Below, one piece after another: positions 5,423 to 12,634 of a stretch of 12,634 bases of DNA. This stretch comes from UPXZ01 sp964541615 (GTDB lineage: Bacteria; Bacteroidota; Bacteroidia; Bacteroidales; Paludibacteraceae). Numbering within the stretch: the stretch's first letter is position 1; every line of letters begins with the position of its first letter. A program made the position numbers and the translations under genes. The notes under the pieces were generated by a model. That model had not been told where the DNA came from, did no database searches, and saw only the letters and a program-made list of their open reading frames with translations. Where the stretch lies: assembly GCA_964541615.1 (NCBI GenBank), contig CAZIRA010000077.1:1-12634 (forward strand), written 5' to 3'.

Positions 5423-7447
5423 AGAAATTTTTTTCAAAATACTGTATGCCTGATAAATTCCCAGTTCACCGGCTTTGCTTAAATTCAGATTGGCATTTGT
5501 AGCATTATTCAGCTGGATATCGGTAATCCCGCGATTAAAATAAGCTTCCGCAAAATCAGGGTCAATCGAAATGGCTTTATTGAATGCAGAAAGGCATTCG
5601 TTGTAGTTTTTCAGATTGTAAAGCACATTACCTTTGTTGTAATAGGCAAACGAAAAATCGGGTGCCAGCTCTATCGTCCTGTTCAAATCCGCCAGAATCA
5701 TATCATAATCCACCTTGTAATTTTCCTGAATTTCAATAAGAGATTTCGTTGCAACAGGTTTTGTTTCAGTCAAATTATTGGAAACTGAAGTCTGTTTGAA
5801 TCTGATTAAATGATTCCTTACATTGGCTCGCATAAAATAAGCCAGTGTAAAATCGGGACGTATCGAAATAGCTTTGTTCAAATCATCAATAGCACTTGTA
5901 TAGTCCTGTACCAGTGCAAAATCCATTGCACGGGCAAAATAGAGATCTGCGTTTGACGGATTTTTAGAAATTTCCACCGAAAGCGCATTTATCGATTCAA
6001 AATGGTTGTTTAGCACATCAGGAACCAGCTCTATTTCCACGTTCGTAGCCTTCAGTGTGGATGACAGAAGTTGGTTGCTGTTGTACCTGGAAATAGCAGG
6101 GTGGTAGGTGTTAGTGCGTCTCAAATCATCTTGCTTGCGGTAATAAGTCAACACAAAATTTTTCTCAAGCTCCAGATTGGTAATGTTATCCTGGATATTT
6201 CCACGGATGCCGCTGCCGTATTTATTTTCTTTTGCCGGAGAATTAATTTGGGCTGTGAATTTATCAGTCAGATTTCCTTCAGAAGCAGTTGTGTTGTGTT
6301 GTATTTCTTTGGCAATCTGGTTTTTAGCAACAAGCGTTTGTTTCTTTTTATAAAAATCCTTGTTTGTTTCTATCTCAAATGCCAATCCTCTGATCCGGCG
6401 GGCTTCTGTGCGTCTTCCCGATTTCTCTACAGCTTCAGCCATGCCTTGGTAAGCCGGAACAAAGAATGGATATTTTTCCAAAATCACTTTGTAATCTTCT
6501 TCGGCAGCAGCCAAATCACCCACTTGAAGTTCCAGATAAGCTTTTTGGAGCCGTGCTTCGTAGTTGGTGGAGTCGGCTTTTACAACTTTGTCCAGGTCAC
6601 CGATGGCATTGTTGTTGTCGCCGAGGTTAGCACGGAGCAATCCGCGGTTGTAGTAAGCCAGGATATTCTTTGGATCAAGCCGGATAGCTTCGTTGTAGTC
6701 GCTTAATGCCTGATTGAAACGGTTTCGTTTAACATTCAAAATACCACGATTGATGTAGTCGCCCTCGTATTCCGATTTACGTTTGATAGCTTCGTTATAA
6801 TCAACAAATGCACCGTCCTCGTCATTTTTCATCATTTTTAGTACGGCACGAACGCTGTATCCGAGCGGACTTAACGTATCAGCTGCAATGTATTTATCGA
6901 AAGCCTTAATAGCTGCCACTGTATCATTTTGTGAAAGTCGGATACGCCCAATTTCGTAATCGATCGATTTTTCTTTCGGATTTAGCTTTAGAAAATAGCT
7001 TAAATCTTCAATGGCTCCATCATAGTCTTTGCTTCTTTCTCTCGATTCGGCACGATTCACAATAATAACTGCATTTTCCGGACTAAATTCCAACGCTTTA
7101 TTGAAGTCTTGAATGGCTTCCTGGAATTTTCCGAGTTTTTTCCGTGCAAAACCCCGCGTATAAAATGCCTGAGGAATAAACGGACTACGTTCAATAGCGA
7201 TATTGCAATCCTGCTCGGCACCCACATAGTCGTCTAAGCTGATTTTAGCCATCGCGCGATACATGTAAGGCTCTGCCAAATAAGGCTTTACCTTGATTAC
7301 CTGATTGAAATACTGGATGGCAAGTACATAATCCTCATTGGCAAGTGCATTCCGACCAATCAACGTAATGCGGTCTGTATTCCATTGGCCGAAAGCATAA
7401 GAAATACTGACAAGAATGAATATATAGATGTAAATGAGTCTTTTCAT
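5414..7447 (-). CDS. Exported tetratricopeptide-repeat protein
   Basis: A 677-residue protein that starts with a Sec signal peptide (hydrophobic 4-19, likely cut near FGQ at 19-21) and is otherwise almost all TPR. A first array spans about 25-360, with roughly nine to ten units showing the usual Ala, Gly, Tyr and Pro positions (for example YYNRGLLRANLGDNNNAI at 265-282). A polar, asparagine-rich linker covers about 365-485, and a second array spans about 498-675. The two-array layout suggests a scaffold binding peptides or partner proteins in the periplasm. No enzymatic domain is visible. The stop codon and last two residues (Thr-Pro) come from a copy of the local repeat. A DUF5652 gene lies 97 bases upstream on the same strand, followed upstream by PBP1A, so shared transcription is possible. 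I find no exact TAnnTTTG box before this gene. Its specific role is unknown. Confidence 0.9.
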   Translation of the reverse strand: MKRLIYIYIFILVSISYAFGQWNTDRITLIGRNALANEDYVLAIQYFNQVIKVKPYLAEPYMYRAMAKISLDDYVGAEQDCNIAIERSPFIPQAFYTRGFARKKLGKFQEAIQDFNKALEFSPENAVIIVNRAESRERSKDYDGAIEDLSYFLKLNPKEKSIDYEIGRIRLSQNDTVAAIKAFDKYIAADTLSPLGYSVRAVLKMMKNDEDGAFVDYNEAIKRKSEYEGDYINRGILNVKRNRFNQALSDYNEAIRLDPKNILAYYNRGLLRANLGDNNNAIGDLDKVVKADSTNYEARLQKAYLELQVGDLAAAEEDYKVILEKYPFFVPAYQGMAEAVEKSGRRTEARRIRGLAFEIETNKDFYKKKQTLVAKNQIAKEIQHNTTASEGNLTDKFTAQINSPAKENKYGSGIRGNIQDNITNLELEKNFVLTYYRKQDDLRRTNTYHPAISRYNSNQLLSSTLKATNVEIELVPDVLNNHFESINALSVEISKNPSNADLYFARAMDFALVQDYTSAIDDLNKAISIRPDFTLAYFMRANVRNHLIRFKQTSVSNNLTETKPVATKSLIEIQENYKVDYDMILADLNRTIELAPDFSFAYYNKGNVLYNLKNYNECLSAFNKAISIDPDFAEAYFNRGITDIQLNNATNANLNLSKAGELGIYQAYSILKKISTP

Positions 7448-7544
7448 AAAATACTACAAACTGAAAATAGCTTATTGGTTAGAGTAGTTGAAGTTGGGAA
7501 AGTTTAAATACAAAACAAGTTTTCAGGATAAAATATGAATAAAA

Positions 7545-7760
7545 TCAACTTTCCGGTATTTTCTTTGCGTTACTTCTCTGTATCAATAAATATACTATTG
7601 GCAAAATTCCTGCCGTATTAAATATTACAATACAGACAAACCATACCAGATGATTATTGCGAGCCGATTTCCAGAGCGCAATTGCTTTAAACAACCCATC
7701 AAACAGAAGGATGATAATCAGTATGGGTATAAAAATCGTTTCACAAAAAATATTTTCCAT
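7545..7760 (-). CDS. DUF5652 family small membrane protein
   Basis: A 71-residue protein with two predicted membrane helices (about 8-29 and 38-60). Between and within them is the signature ALWKSARNNHLVWF, then FNTAGILPIVYLL, which I recognise as typical of DUF5652. It ends in a short basic tail (QRSNAKK). The family is common in Bacteroidota and some Gram-positives, and no biochemical function is established. The start is the only Met ahead of the first helix. The PBP1A stop codon is 118 bases upstream and the TPR start 97 bases downstream, all on the minus strand. I find no consensus -7 box before it, which leaves read-through from PBP1A as the simplest source of transcript. A role tied to PBP1A is not shown by the sequence. 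Confidence 0.8.
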   Translation of the reverse strand: MENIFCETIFIPILIIILLFDGLFKAIALWKSARNNHLVWFVCIVIFNTAGILPIVYLLIQRSNAKKIPES

Positions 7761-7878
7761 GCAGTACTATTTTATATCTAATTGTGGTTAAGGTGATTAG
7801 TAAGGTTCAGCACTTATAATATACTCTGCAGTTCCTCTTTCTCCTGCGGGGAAAAATAGGATAAGGGCTTGTCTTTTA

Positions 7879-10158
7879 TTAATCACACCCAATTTCTGTG
7901 TTAAACTCTGCCGGAACATCAAACTGGTCCGTAGTTTTGTAGCCCAAAGCCGGATTTGCCAATACTTTTTTCATGTAAATTCCCCAGATAGGAAGTGCCA
8001 TGGCAGCTCCCTGCCCCTGAGCCATGTTGTCAAAGTTGATGGAGCGCTCTTCACCGCCTACCCAAACTCCTGAAACCAGTTTCGGGGTGAAGCCCATAAA
8101 CCAACCGTCGGAGTTGTTGTCGGTTGTTCCGGTTTTACCACCCATGGGCATATTCAGTCCGTACACTCTGCGTACGCGACCGCCTGTTCCGTCGTCAATT
8201 ACACTTCGTAACATGTAAATCATCTTATAGGCTGTTCTTTCACTGAAAATTTCGTGCATTTTTGGTGCAAAATTTCCAATGATGTTTCCGTTAGCATCTT
8301 CTATGTGAGTAACATAAAGTGGTTCTGAGCGAATACCTTTAGACGGAAAAGCTGTATATGCGTTCACCATTTCGCTCACTGAAACATCCACCGGTCCCAA
8401 GGCAAGCGATGCCACCGGGTCAATCTGTCCGCGGATACCGAATGAACGCATCAGGCGCGCCAGAGATTCAGGCGTATATTGCGTAAGCAGTCGTACGGAA
8501 ATCCAGTTATTTGAGTTGGCGAGTGCCCATCTGAGCGATACCATTTCTCCCATTCTTGCACTTGAGGCATTTCTCGGAGTATAAGGACCAGACGATGTTT
8601 GCAGCGTGATAGGAGCACAAAGAATCAAATCGCAAGGCGCCATTCCTTCTTCCATAGCAAGTGTATAAAGGTACGGTTTCACTGTAGAGCCTATCTGGCG
8701 ACGACCGAGCGTAGCCATGTCGTATTGGAAGGCTGAATAGTCAGGGCCTCCTACGTAGGCCTTTACGTGTCCGTTTGACGGATCCACTGACATGAAGCCA
8801 CAGCGGAGGAAGTGCTTGTTATATCGGATTGAATCCATCGGAGTCATGAGCGTATCAACCCATCCGCTGTAAGAAAATACACGCATTTCAGTTTTGGTGT
8901 TGAATGCCTGGGTGATTTCTTCTCTGCTTGCGCCTGCATTTCGCATAGTCCGATACCGATCAGACTGACGCATGGCGTTGTTCAAAATGGTTTCAACCTC
9001 TTTTTTAGTCAAATCTTTTGAAAATGGAGCGTAGCTTCTACCTCGTTTTTCTCTGAAAAACTGCTTCTGCAAAGTCTGCATGTGCTGCTCTACGGCTTCT
9101 TCAGCGTATTGCTGCATGCGAGAGTCGATGGTGGAGTAGATTTTTAATCCATCGCTGTAAATATCATATTTTGATCCGTCTGATTTTTTATTTTTCTCAA
9201 AGAAACCGTAAAGCGGATTATTTTCCCACGCCCATTTGTCATCTTCATAGATTTGTTTTTGCCAATTCGCATAATTACTTTTTTTAGGCTCACCGGCGGT
9301 AAGAATTTTACGTAAATATTCTCTGTAATAAGGTGCAAGGCCTTCTTTGTGGTCCACACGCTGATAATCCAGTTTCATGGGCAGGGCACTCAGTGAATCT
9401 CTCTGTTCTTTAGTGATGTAACCGGCTTTACGCATTTGGTCGAAAACAACGTTTCTACGACCTGTAGAGCGCTCGGCATATTTTCGAGGATTGAAGTAGG
9501 AAGGATTTTTACACATTCCAACTAAAGTGGCTGCTTCCTCCGGTTTCAGTTTGTTTGCAGTCGTATTGAAATATACATGAGCTGCTGACTTAATGCCCAC
9601 GGCATTGTAAAGAAAGTCAAACTGGTTGAGATACATGGCAATAATCTCTTCTTTGGAATACATTTTTTCCAGTTTTACAGCGATAACCCATTCGTTTGGT
9701 TTCTGAAAAAGTCGCTGGAATTTGTTGCGGGCAGTGGGAGAGTAGAGCTGCTTGGCAAGCTGCTGCGTAATGGTGCTGGCTCCTCCGGCGTTGGAGCCGA
9801 CGAGCTGTCCTAAAATTGCTCTTATCAACGCTTTTGCATCGATACCGGAGTGGCTGTAAAAACGTTCGTCTTCAGTAGCGATCAATGCTTTGATTACATT
9901 TTGGTCAATTTCATTGTAATTGATCGGTACACGGTTTCCCTGTCCTTTGTAAAAACGGCCCAACAGCTGCATGTCTGAAGAATAAATCTCAGTAGCAGAT
10001 TTATCGATCGGATTTTGAAGCTGTTCGATGTCAGGTATATATCCAATCCATCCGATATATATCAAAAAGAACAGCAAAGCAACAATGCCGATTCCGTATC
10101 CAAAAATTTTCCAAAAAATACGATTGAATTTACTTCGTTTTTCGTCAGGTAATGCCAT
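7879..10158 (-). CDS. mrcA: Bifunctional penicillin-binding protein 1A (GT51 transglycosylase / transpeptidase)
   Basis: A 759-residue class A PBP that polymerises lipid II into glycan strands and cross-links the stem peptides. It has a short cytoplasmic tail, one membrane anchor (about 18-40) and a periplasmic body. The GT51 domain (about 60-235) shows catalytic Glu96 in ATEDERFYSH, GGASTITQQLAKQLY (125-139) and the EWVIAVKLEKMYSKEEI motif (156-172). The transpeptidase domain (about 425-735) has nucleophile Ser491 in the STVK box (491-494), SNN at 549-551 and KTGTT at 675-679. A linker of about 190 residues, rich in charged residues, joins them and probably includes the small domain usual for PBP1A. 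All catalytic motifs are intact. The length fits Bacteroidota PBP1A proteins. A -7 box lies 26 bases before the ATG. The symbol follows E. coli usage; orthology within the class A PBPs is inferred. Confidence 0.95.
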   Translation of the reverse strand: MALPDEKRSKFNRIFWKIFGYGIGIVALLFFLIYIGWIGYIPDIEQLQNPIDKSATEIYSSDMQLLGRFYKGQGNRVPINYNEIDQNVIKALIATEDERFYSHSGIDAKALIRAILGQLVGSNAGGASTITQQLAKQLYSPTARNKFQRLFQKPNEWVIAVKLEKMYSKEEIIAMYLNQFDFLYNAVGIKSAAHVYFNTTANKLKPEEAATLVGMCKNPSYFNPRKYAERSTGRRNVVFDQMRKAGYITKEQRDSLSALPMKLDYQRVDHKEGLAPYYREYLRKILTAGEPKKSNYANWQKQIYEDDKWAWENNPLYGFFEKNKKSDGSKYDIYSDGLKIYSTIDSRMQQYAEEAVEQHMQTLQKQFFREKRGRSYAPFSKDLTKKEVETILNNAMRQSDRYRTMRNAGASREEITQAFNTKTEMRVFSYSGWVDTLMTPMDSIRYNKHFLRCGFMSVDPSNGHVKAYVGGPDYSAFQYDMATLGRRQIGSTVKPYLYTLAMEEGMAPCDLILCAPITLQTSSGPYTPRNASSARMGEMVSLRWALANSNNWISVRLLTQYTPESLARLMRSFGIRGQIDPVASLALGPVDVSVSEMVNAYTAFPSKGIRSEPLYVTHIEDANGNIIGNFAPKMHEIFSERTAYKMIYMLRSVIDDGTGGRVRRVYGLNMPMGGKTGTTDNNSDGWFMGFTPKLVSGVWVGGEERSINFDNMAQGQGAAMALPIWGIYMKKVLANPALGYKTTDQFDVPAEFNTEIGCD

Positions 10159-10183
10159 GTTCCCAATTTTTAATATTAACCTA

Positions 10184-10191
10184 CAAAATTA
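10184..10191 (-). promoter_or_regulatory. -7 element of the PBP1A gene promoter
   Basis: On the minus strand it reads TAATTTTG, the same box as before gap and the exonuclease gene. The best -33 candidates are off-spaced: a CAAA complement 14 bases away and a CAAT 23 bases away. The transcription start would be near 10177, some 19 bases before the ATG. Confidence 0.5.
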
Positions 10192-10399
10192 CGATTATTT
10201 TTAACCAAAAAAATCAATTTTAATTTTATTAATAAAACCGTGACAAGTTTTGAGGTTTCTCTTTTTGAGTAAAAGTTGGAGATTATATAAGCTAGTTTAT
10301 TAATCGACTGATATTTAATAAGTTTAAACAATATTCTTATAAATTTCTCCGTTGAGGAATTACGAGACATTTCAGGATAAAAAAAAGAATATAACCCCG

Positions 10400-10448
10400 T
10401 TCCAAAGCTTATCGGAAACGATCCGATAGGCTTTGGAAGAGTTTTTTT
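10400..10448 (+). terminator. Strong hairpin with T-tract, terminator-like on the plus strand
   Basis: Arms 10400-10415 and 10423-10438 pair over 16 bp around a 7-base loop, and GAG then seven T (10442-10448) follow on the plus strand. The single imperfect position (T10409 against G10429) is a G-U pair in plus-strand RNA but an A-C mismatch in minus-strand RNA. Both flanking genes are on the minus strand, where an eight-base U-run also occurs but 13 bases beyond the stem. It may serve both directions. Confidence 0.6.
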
Positions 10449-10533
10449 GTTTTATTTTGAACAAGACAGGTGTTATTTCTAACTAATAATATGTTGAAAT
10501 AATTTGAAGAAGATTGATGTTTTGCCAATTAAT

Positions 10534-12634
10534 TTACTTTTTTTGTAACAGAATGCTGTAAAGCTTTTTATCTATTTCAATAGTAGCATGATATATTCCT
10601 GCCGGGTAACCGGATAAGTCAATTTTCACGGGTTGTCTTCCATCTTGCACTGAGATTTCTTTCATAATAACCAACTGTCCGATTGTTGAATAAACTCTGT
10701 AGCTGGTTGCATGGATACTTTCAGTGTTGCCTGTTACATAAAAAATACCATCCACTGACGGATTGGGATAAGCTCTTAGCTTGTTTGCTTTCACATCATT
10801 CACGCTGGTTAAGGAGTTGAATGTCACGTAATCCGGACGGTTTTGCTCCACATTACCCGTGTTGTCAATTGCCAGAGTGTAGAACCGATAATTGATTTCT
10901 TTTTGCAAGTTAATCGGGAATTTGATGCTGTTCGTTTTGCTTTCTTCGATAAATGTAAAAGGAGCTTCATTTTCCGAAACATAGAAAAGGTATCTGTTTA
11001 CACCTGAACCGTTCACGTTGTCGTTGGAAATACAAGAAACGGTAACATCTGTATCACCTTGTGTGTAATTCACCGAATTCATTTGAGTAGTGGGGGCCAG
11101 CATATCTAAGACGTTTGTCCAGATATTGGTGGTGATCGGTGCATTCTTATCAAAAATGATAGTGGCATTATTTGTTACAGGTACTCCTGAAGCAATACCC
11201 GGTTTCAACTCTACCGAGAACGTAACATATCCTTCGCCTTCGGGAGGTGTAATGTTTGGTGGCAATTCGATGCCTTCGATAGTCCATTTCAGTTTGTTGC
11301 CATCTTGTTCCATCTGCCAGAAATAATTGTCGCCTGAGTGGCTTGTAGAGCCGAATTCGACGGTGCTCAGATCAAATAACTCAGAAAGTGTATCTTCGAT
11401 ATAAATTCGATAAGCCGGTGCGGTAGCTTCTTTTTTGTTTTCAAAGAAGATTGTGTAGTCCATCCGTTGCGGTTTGGCTATAGCGTTCGTTTCTCCAAAA
11501 CCTTTCGGTCCGGTTTTTTCATTCGGATCCCAGGAAGCTACAATTTTATCGGCCGCCAGTTTGCCATCCGATACAGCTATTTTTTTATCAATTAATCCTA
11601 CTTCTGAATAGAGCCAGTACCACAATCTTCTGCGCAATGACTGACTGATAGATGCTGTGGTTTCTACGGCATTACCTACTTTGAATATCAGATTGGTAAC
11701 AGGATTTAGTTTGGATGCATTTTCTACTGTTTGTTTTATAACCGATTTAGTAGCAAAGACACCGATTCCATCTTTCTGTTTTGTCATGCCCAGCTCTTCG
11801 ACTGTAATGTTCATTGCGCGTGCATATTCCTGAGCCTCTTGCGGACTTAAATCTATACCATCACTTACTTTGTCCTGCACCCAATCCTGAATTTTATCTA
11901 CCACGATGCCTGTACCGTAACTTACCACAGCTCCGACAACCAATGCAGGTAATATATCAGCCTGTTGTTGTACTTTAGCACCATTCACGGATGAACCTCC
12001 GGTGGCAGCACCTTCAACTAAAATGTCGAATGAGTACGATTCGAATGGTTCAAGGTATGGTACAAAAAAACTTTGTGCTGTTGCATTGGCACTCTCAAGT
12101 TCCTCGTTTATCTTTAGTTTCTGTACACCTCCATTATGCGGAACTTCAGCTCCCAGAAAATGAATGTCTTCAGTAACTCCTACCGCCAGCATAAATGATT
12201 GGGTGCGCTCACCTCCCGTGTTAATCAACTTAACAGTAAACCGGTTAGGAGCCCCACGCCGAATGGAAGTTCGGCCAATAACATCTACTTTGATAGGCGA
12301 CCCTGCCAAAGAAACAGCTTGTCCAAAGGTAAGCGTATATGCACCTGCTCCACTTAACCTGCCAACTCTTAAAGCATAATCTCCGGGTTCGATATCATTC
12401 AGGGTAAGTTGTTTTTCTTCTCTTTTTACATATACGAATCCTTTGCTGGTTGTACCTGTTTCTGTTATTTTAAAGAGTTCGATGTAGTCGATACTAATCG
12501 AACTGGCAGTATCCGGTTTTATTTTGAAATTTACAACACCTTTTTCTTTGATTGTTAATCTGTACCAATCATTGTTGTCAATGTCAGAAAAGTGATAACT
12601 GTATCCCAAGTGTCCTGTTACAGTTTCGTTAATT
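10534..12634 (-). CDS. T9SS-secreted multidomain protein, partial (N-terminus beyond window)
   Basis: The frame is open to the right edge, giving 699 residues plus stop; the N-terminus and signal peptide are outside. A TTG at 12607-12609 is not a start, since coding continues upstream as INETVTGH. Order from the visible N-terminus: a pre-peptidase-C-like beta domain (about 12330-12630; DWYRL, GDYALRVG, GAYTLTF), a DUF11-like beta domain (about 12010-12300), a helical, partly hydrophobic stretch (about 11590-11970), a DUF7619-type domain opening with WDPNEKTGP (about 11100-11540), an Ig/FN3-like domain (about 10810-11095) and a C-terminal Por sorting domain (10537-10790) with LRAYPNPS, a GxYHATI strand and terminal LLQKK. 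The tail directs export through the type IX system to the cell surface or medium. No catalytic domain is visible; one may lie in the missing part. Confidence 0.88.
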   Translation of the reverse strand, partial: INETVTGHLGYSYHFSDIDNNDWYRLTIKEKGVVNFKIKPDTASSISIDYIELFKITETGTTSKGFVYVKREEKQLTLNDIEPGDYALRVGRLSGAGAYTLTFGQAVSLAGSPIKVDVIGRTSIRRGAPNRFTVKLINTGGERTQSFMLAVGVTEDIHFLGAEVPHNGGVQKLKINEELESANATAQSFFVPYLEPFESYSFDILVEGAATGGSSVNGAKVQQQADILPALVVGAVVSYGTGIVVDKIQDWVQDKVSDGIDLSPQEAQEYARAMNITVEELGMTKQKDGIGVFATKSVIKQTVENASKLNPVTNLIFKVGNAVETTASISQSLRRRLWYWLYSEVGLIDKKIAVSDGKLAADKIVASWDPNEKTGPKGFGETNAIAKPQRMDYTIFFENKKEATAPAYRIYIEDTLSELFDLSTVEFGSTSHSGDNYFWQMEQDGNKLKWTIEGIELPPNITPPEGEGYVTFSVELKPGIASGVPVTNNATIIFDKNAPITTNIWTNVLDMLAPTTQMNSVNYTQGDTDVTVSCISNDNVNGSGVNRYLFYVSENEAPFTFIEESKTNSIKFPINLQKEINYRFYTLAIDNTGNVEQNRPDYVTFNSLTSVNDVKANKLRAYPNPSVDGIFYVTGNTESIHATSYRVYSTIGQLVIMKEISVQDGRQPVKIDLSGYPAGIYHATIEIDKKLYSILLQKK

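Larger units (their letters stand above)
10159..10533. other. 375-base A/T-rich intergenic region between PBP1A and the T9SS protein gene
   Basis: It contains a likely -7 box for PBP1A (10184-10191) and one strong hairpin (10400-10448). The A/T-rich stretch 10192-10378 has no recognisable gene. The 64-codon minus-strand frame at 10176-10370 has low-complexity composition and ends inside the PBP1A promoter. Confidence 0.7.

Noticed and set aside
6071..6706. A 211-codon plus-strand frame antisense to the TPR gene
   Set aside because: It is a shadow of the TPR coding frame. The TPR pattern on the other strand is unmistakable and this frame has no family motif.
7761..7878. Terminator between PBP1A and the DUF5652 gene
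   Set aside because: The best stem (TTTCCCC against GGAGAAA) has a mismatch, a three-base loop and no T-run, so I do not call one.
10176..10370. A 64-codon minus-strand frame upstream of PBP1A
   Set aside because: The composition is Lys/Ile/Leu/Ser from A/T-rich DNA, there is no recognisable motif, and it ends within the PBP1A -7 region.
12607..12609. TTG as the start codon of the T9SS protein
   Set aside because: The frame stays open to the window edge and the residues upstream continue the same domain, so the gene is truncated by the window.

Overview
The window reads as a chromosomal segment of a Bacteroidota bacterium, most likely of the order Bacteroidales. Four things point there. Several genes are preceded by the Bacteroides-type promoter (-33 TTTG or TTG, 19 bases, then -7 TAnnTTTG). 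Leaders are A/T-rich and lack Shine-Dalgarno sequences. A large secreted protein ends in a type IX secretion (Por) sorting domain. Small families such as DUF5652 and DUF2892 are present. The sequence is a draft scaffold, because a run of exactly 100 N (3168-3267) joins two contigs.

Layout, left to right. On the minus strand are a lipoprotein amidase of the peptide-amidase type (5-1582) and, upstream of it, a complete tyrosine phenol-lyase (1729-3108). A terminator hairpin and separate promoters make each of these its own transcription unit. After the gap, on the plus strand, come a small DUF2892 membrane protein (3268-3504), a class I glyceraldehyde-3-phosphate dehydrogenase (3620-4618) with a textbook promoter and terminator, and a DnaQ-like DEDDh 3'-5' exonuclease (4786-5304). 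The rest is on the minus strand: a periplasmic TPR protein (5414-7447) convergent with the exonuclease, a small DUF5652 membrane protein (7545-7760), a bifunctional PBP1A-type peptidoglycan synthase (7879-10158), a 375-base intergenic stretch with a strong hairpin, and the C-terminal 699 residues of a T9SS-secreted multidomain protein that runs off the right edge.

Most genes are housekeeping or general envelope functions and do not form one pathway. The amidase, TPR protein, PBP1A and T9SS protein act in or beyond the cell envelope; GAPDH is glycolytic; tyrosine phenol-lyase would let the cell break tyrosine into phenol, pyruvate and ammonia.

No defence system, mobile element, CRISPR array or RNA gene is visible. 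The least ordinary structure is a family of short C5/G5-tract repeats. Four copies lie within about 800 bases around the exonuclease gene (4624-5422). One abuts the exonuclease start codon, one encodes its last residues, one supplies the stop codon of the convergent TPR gene, and one follows the GAPDH stop. Second in interest is a plus-strand terminator-like hairpin at 10400-10448 with no plus-strand gene to serve.
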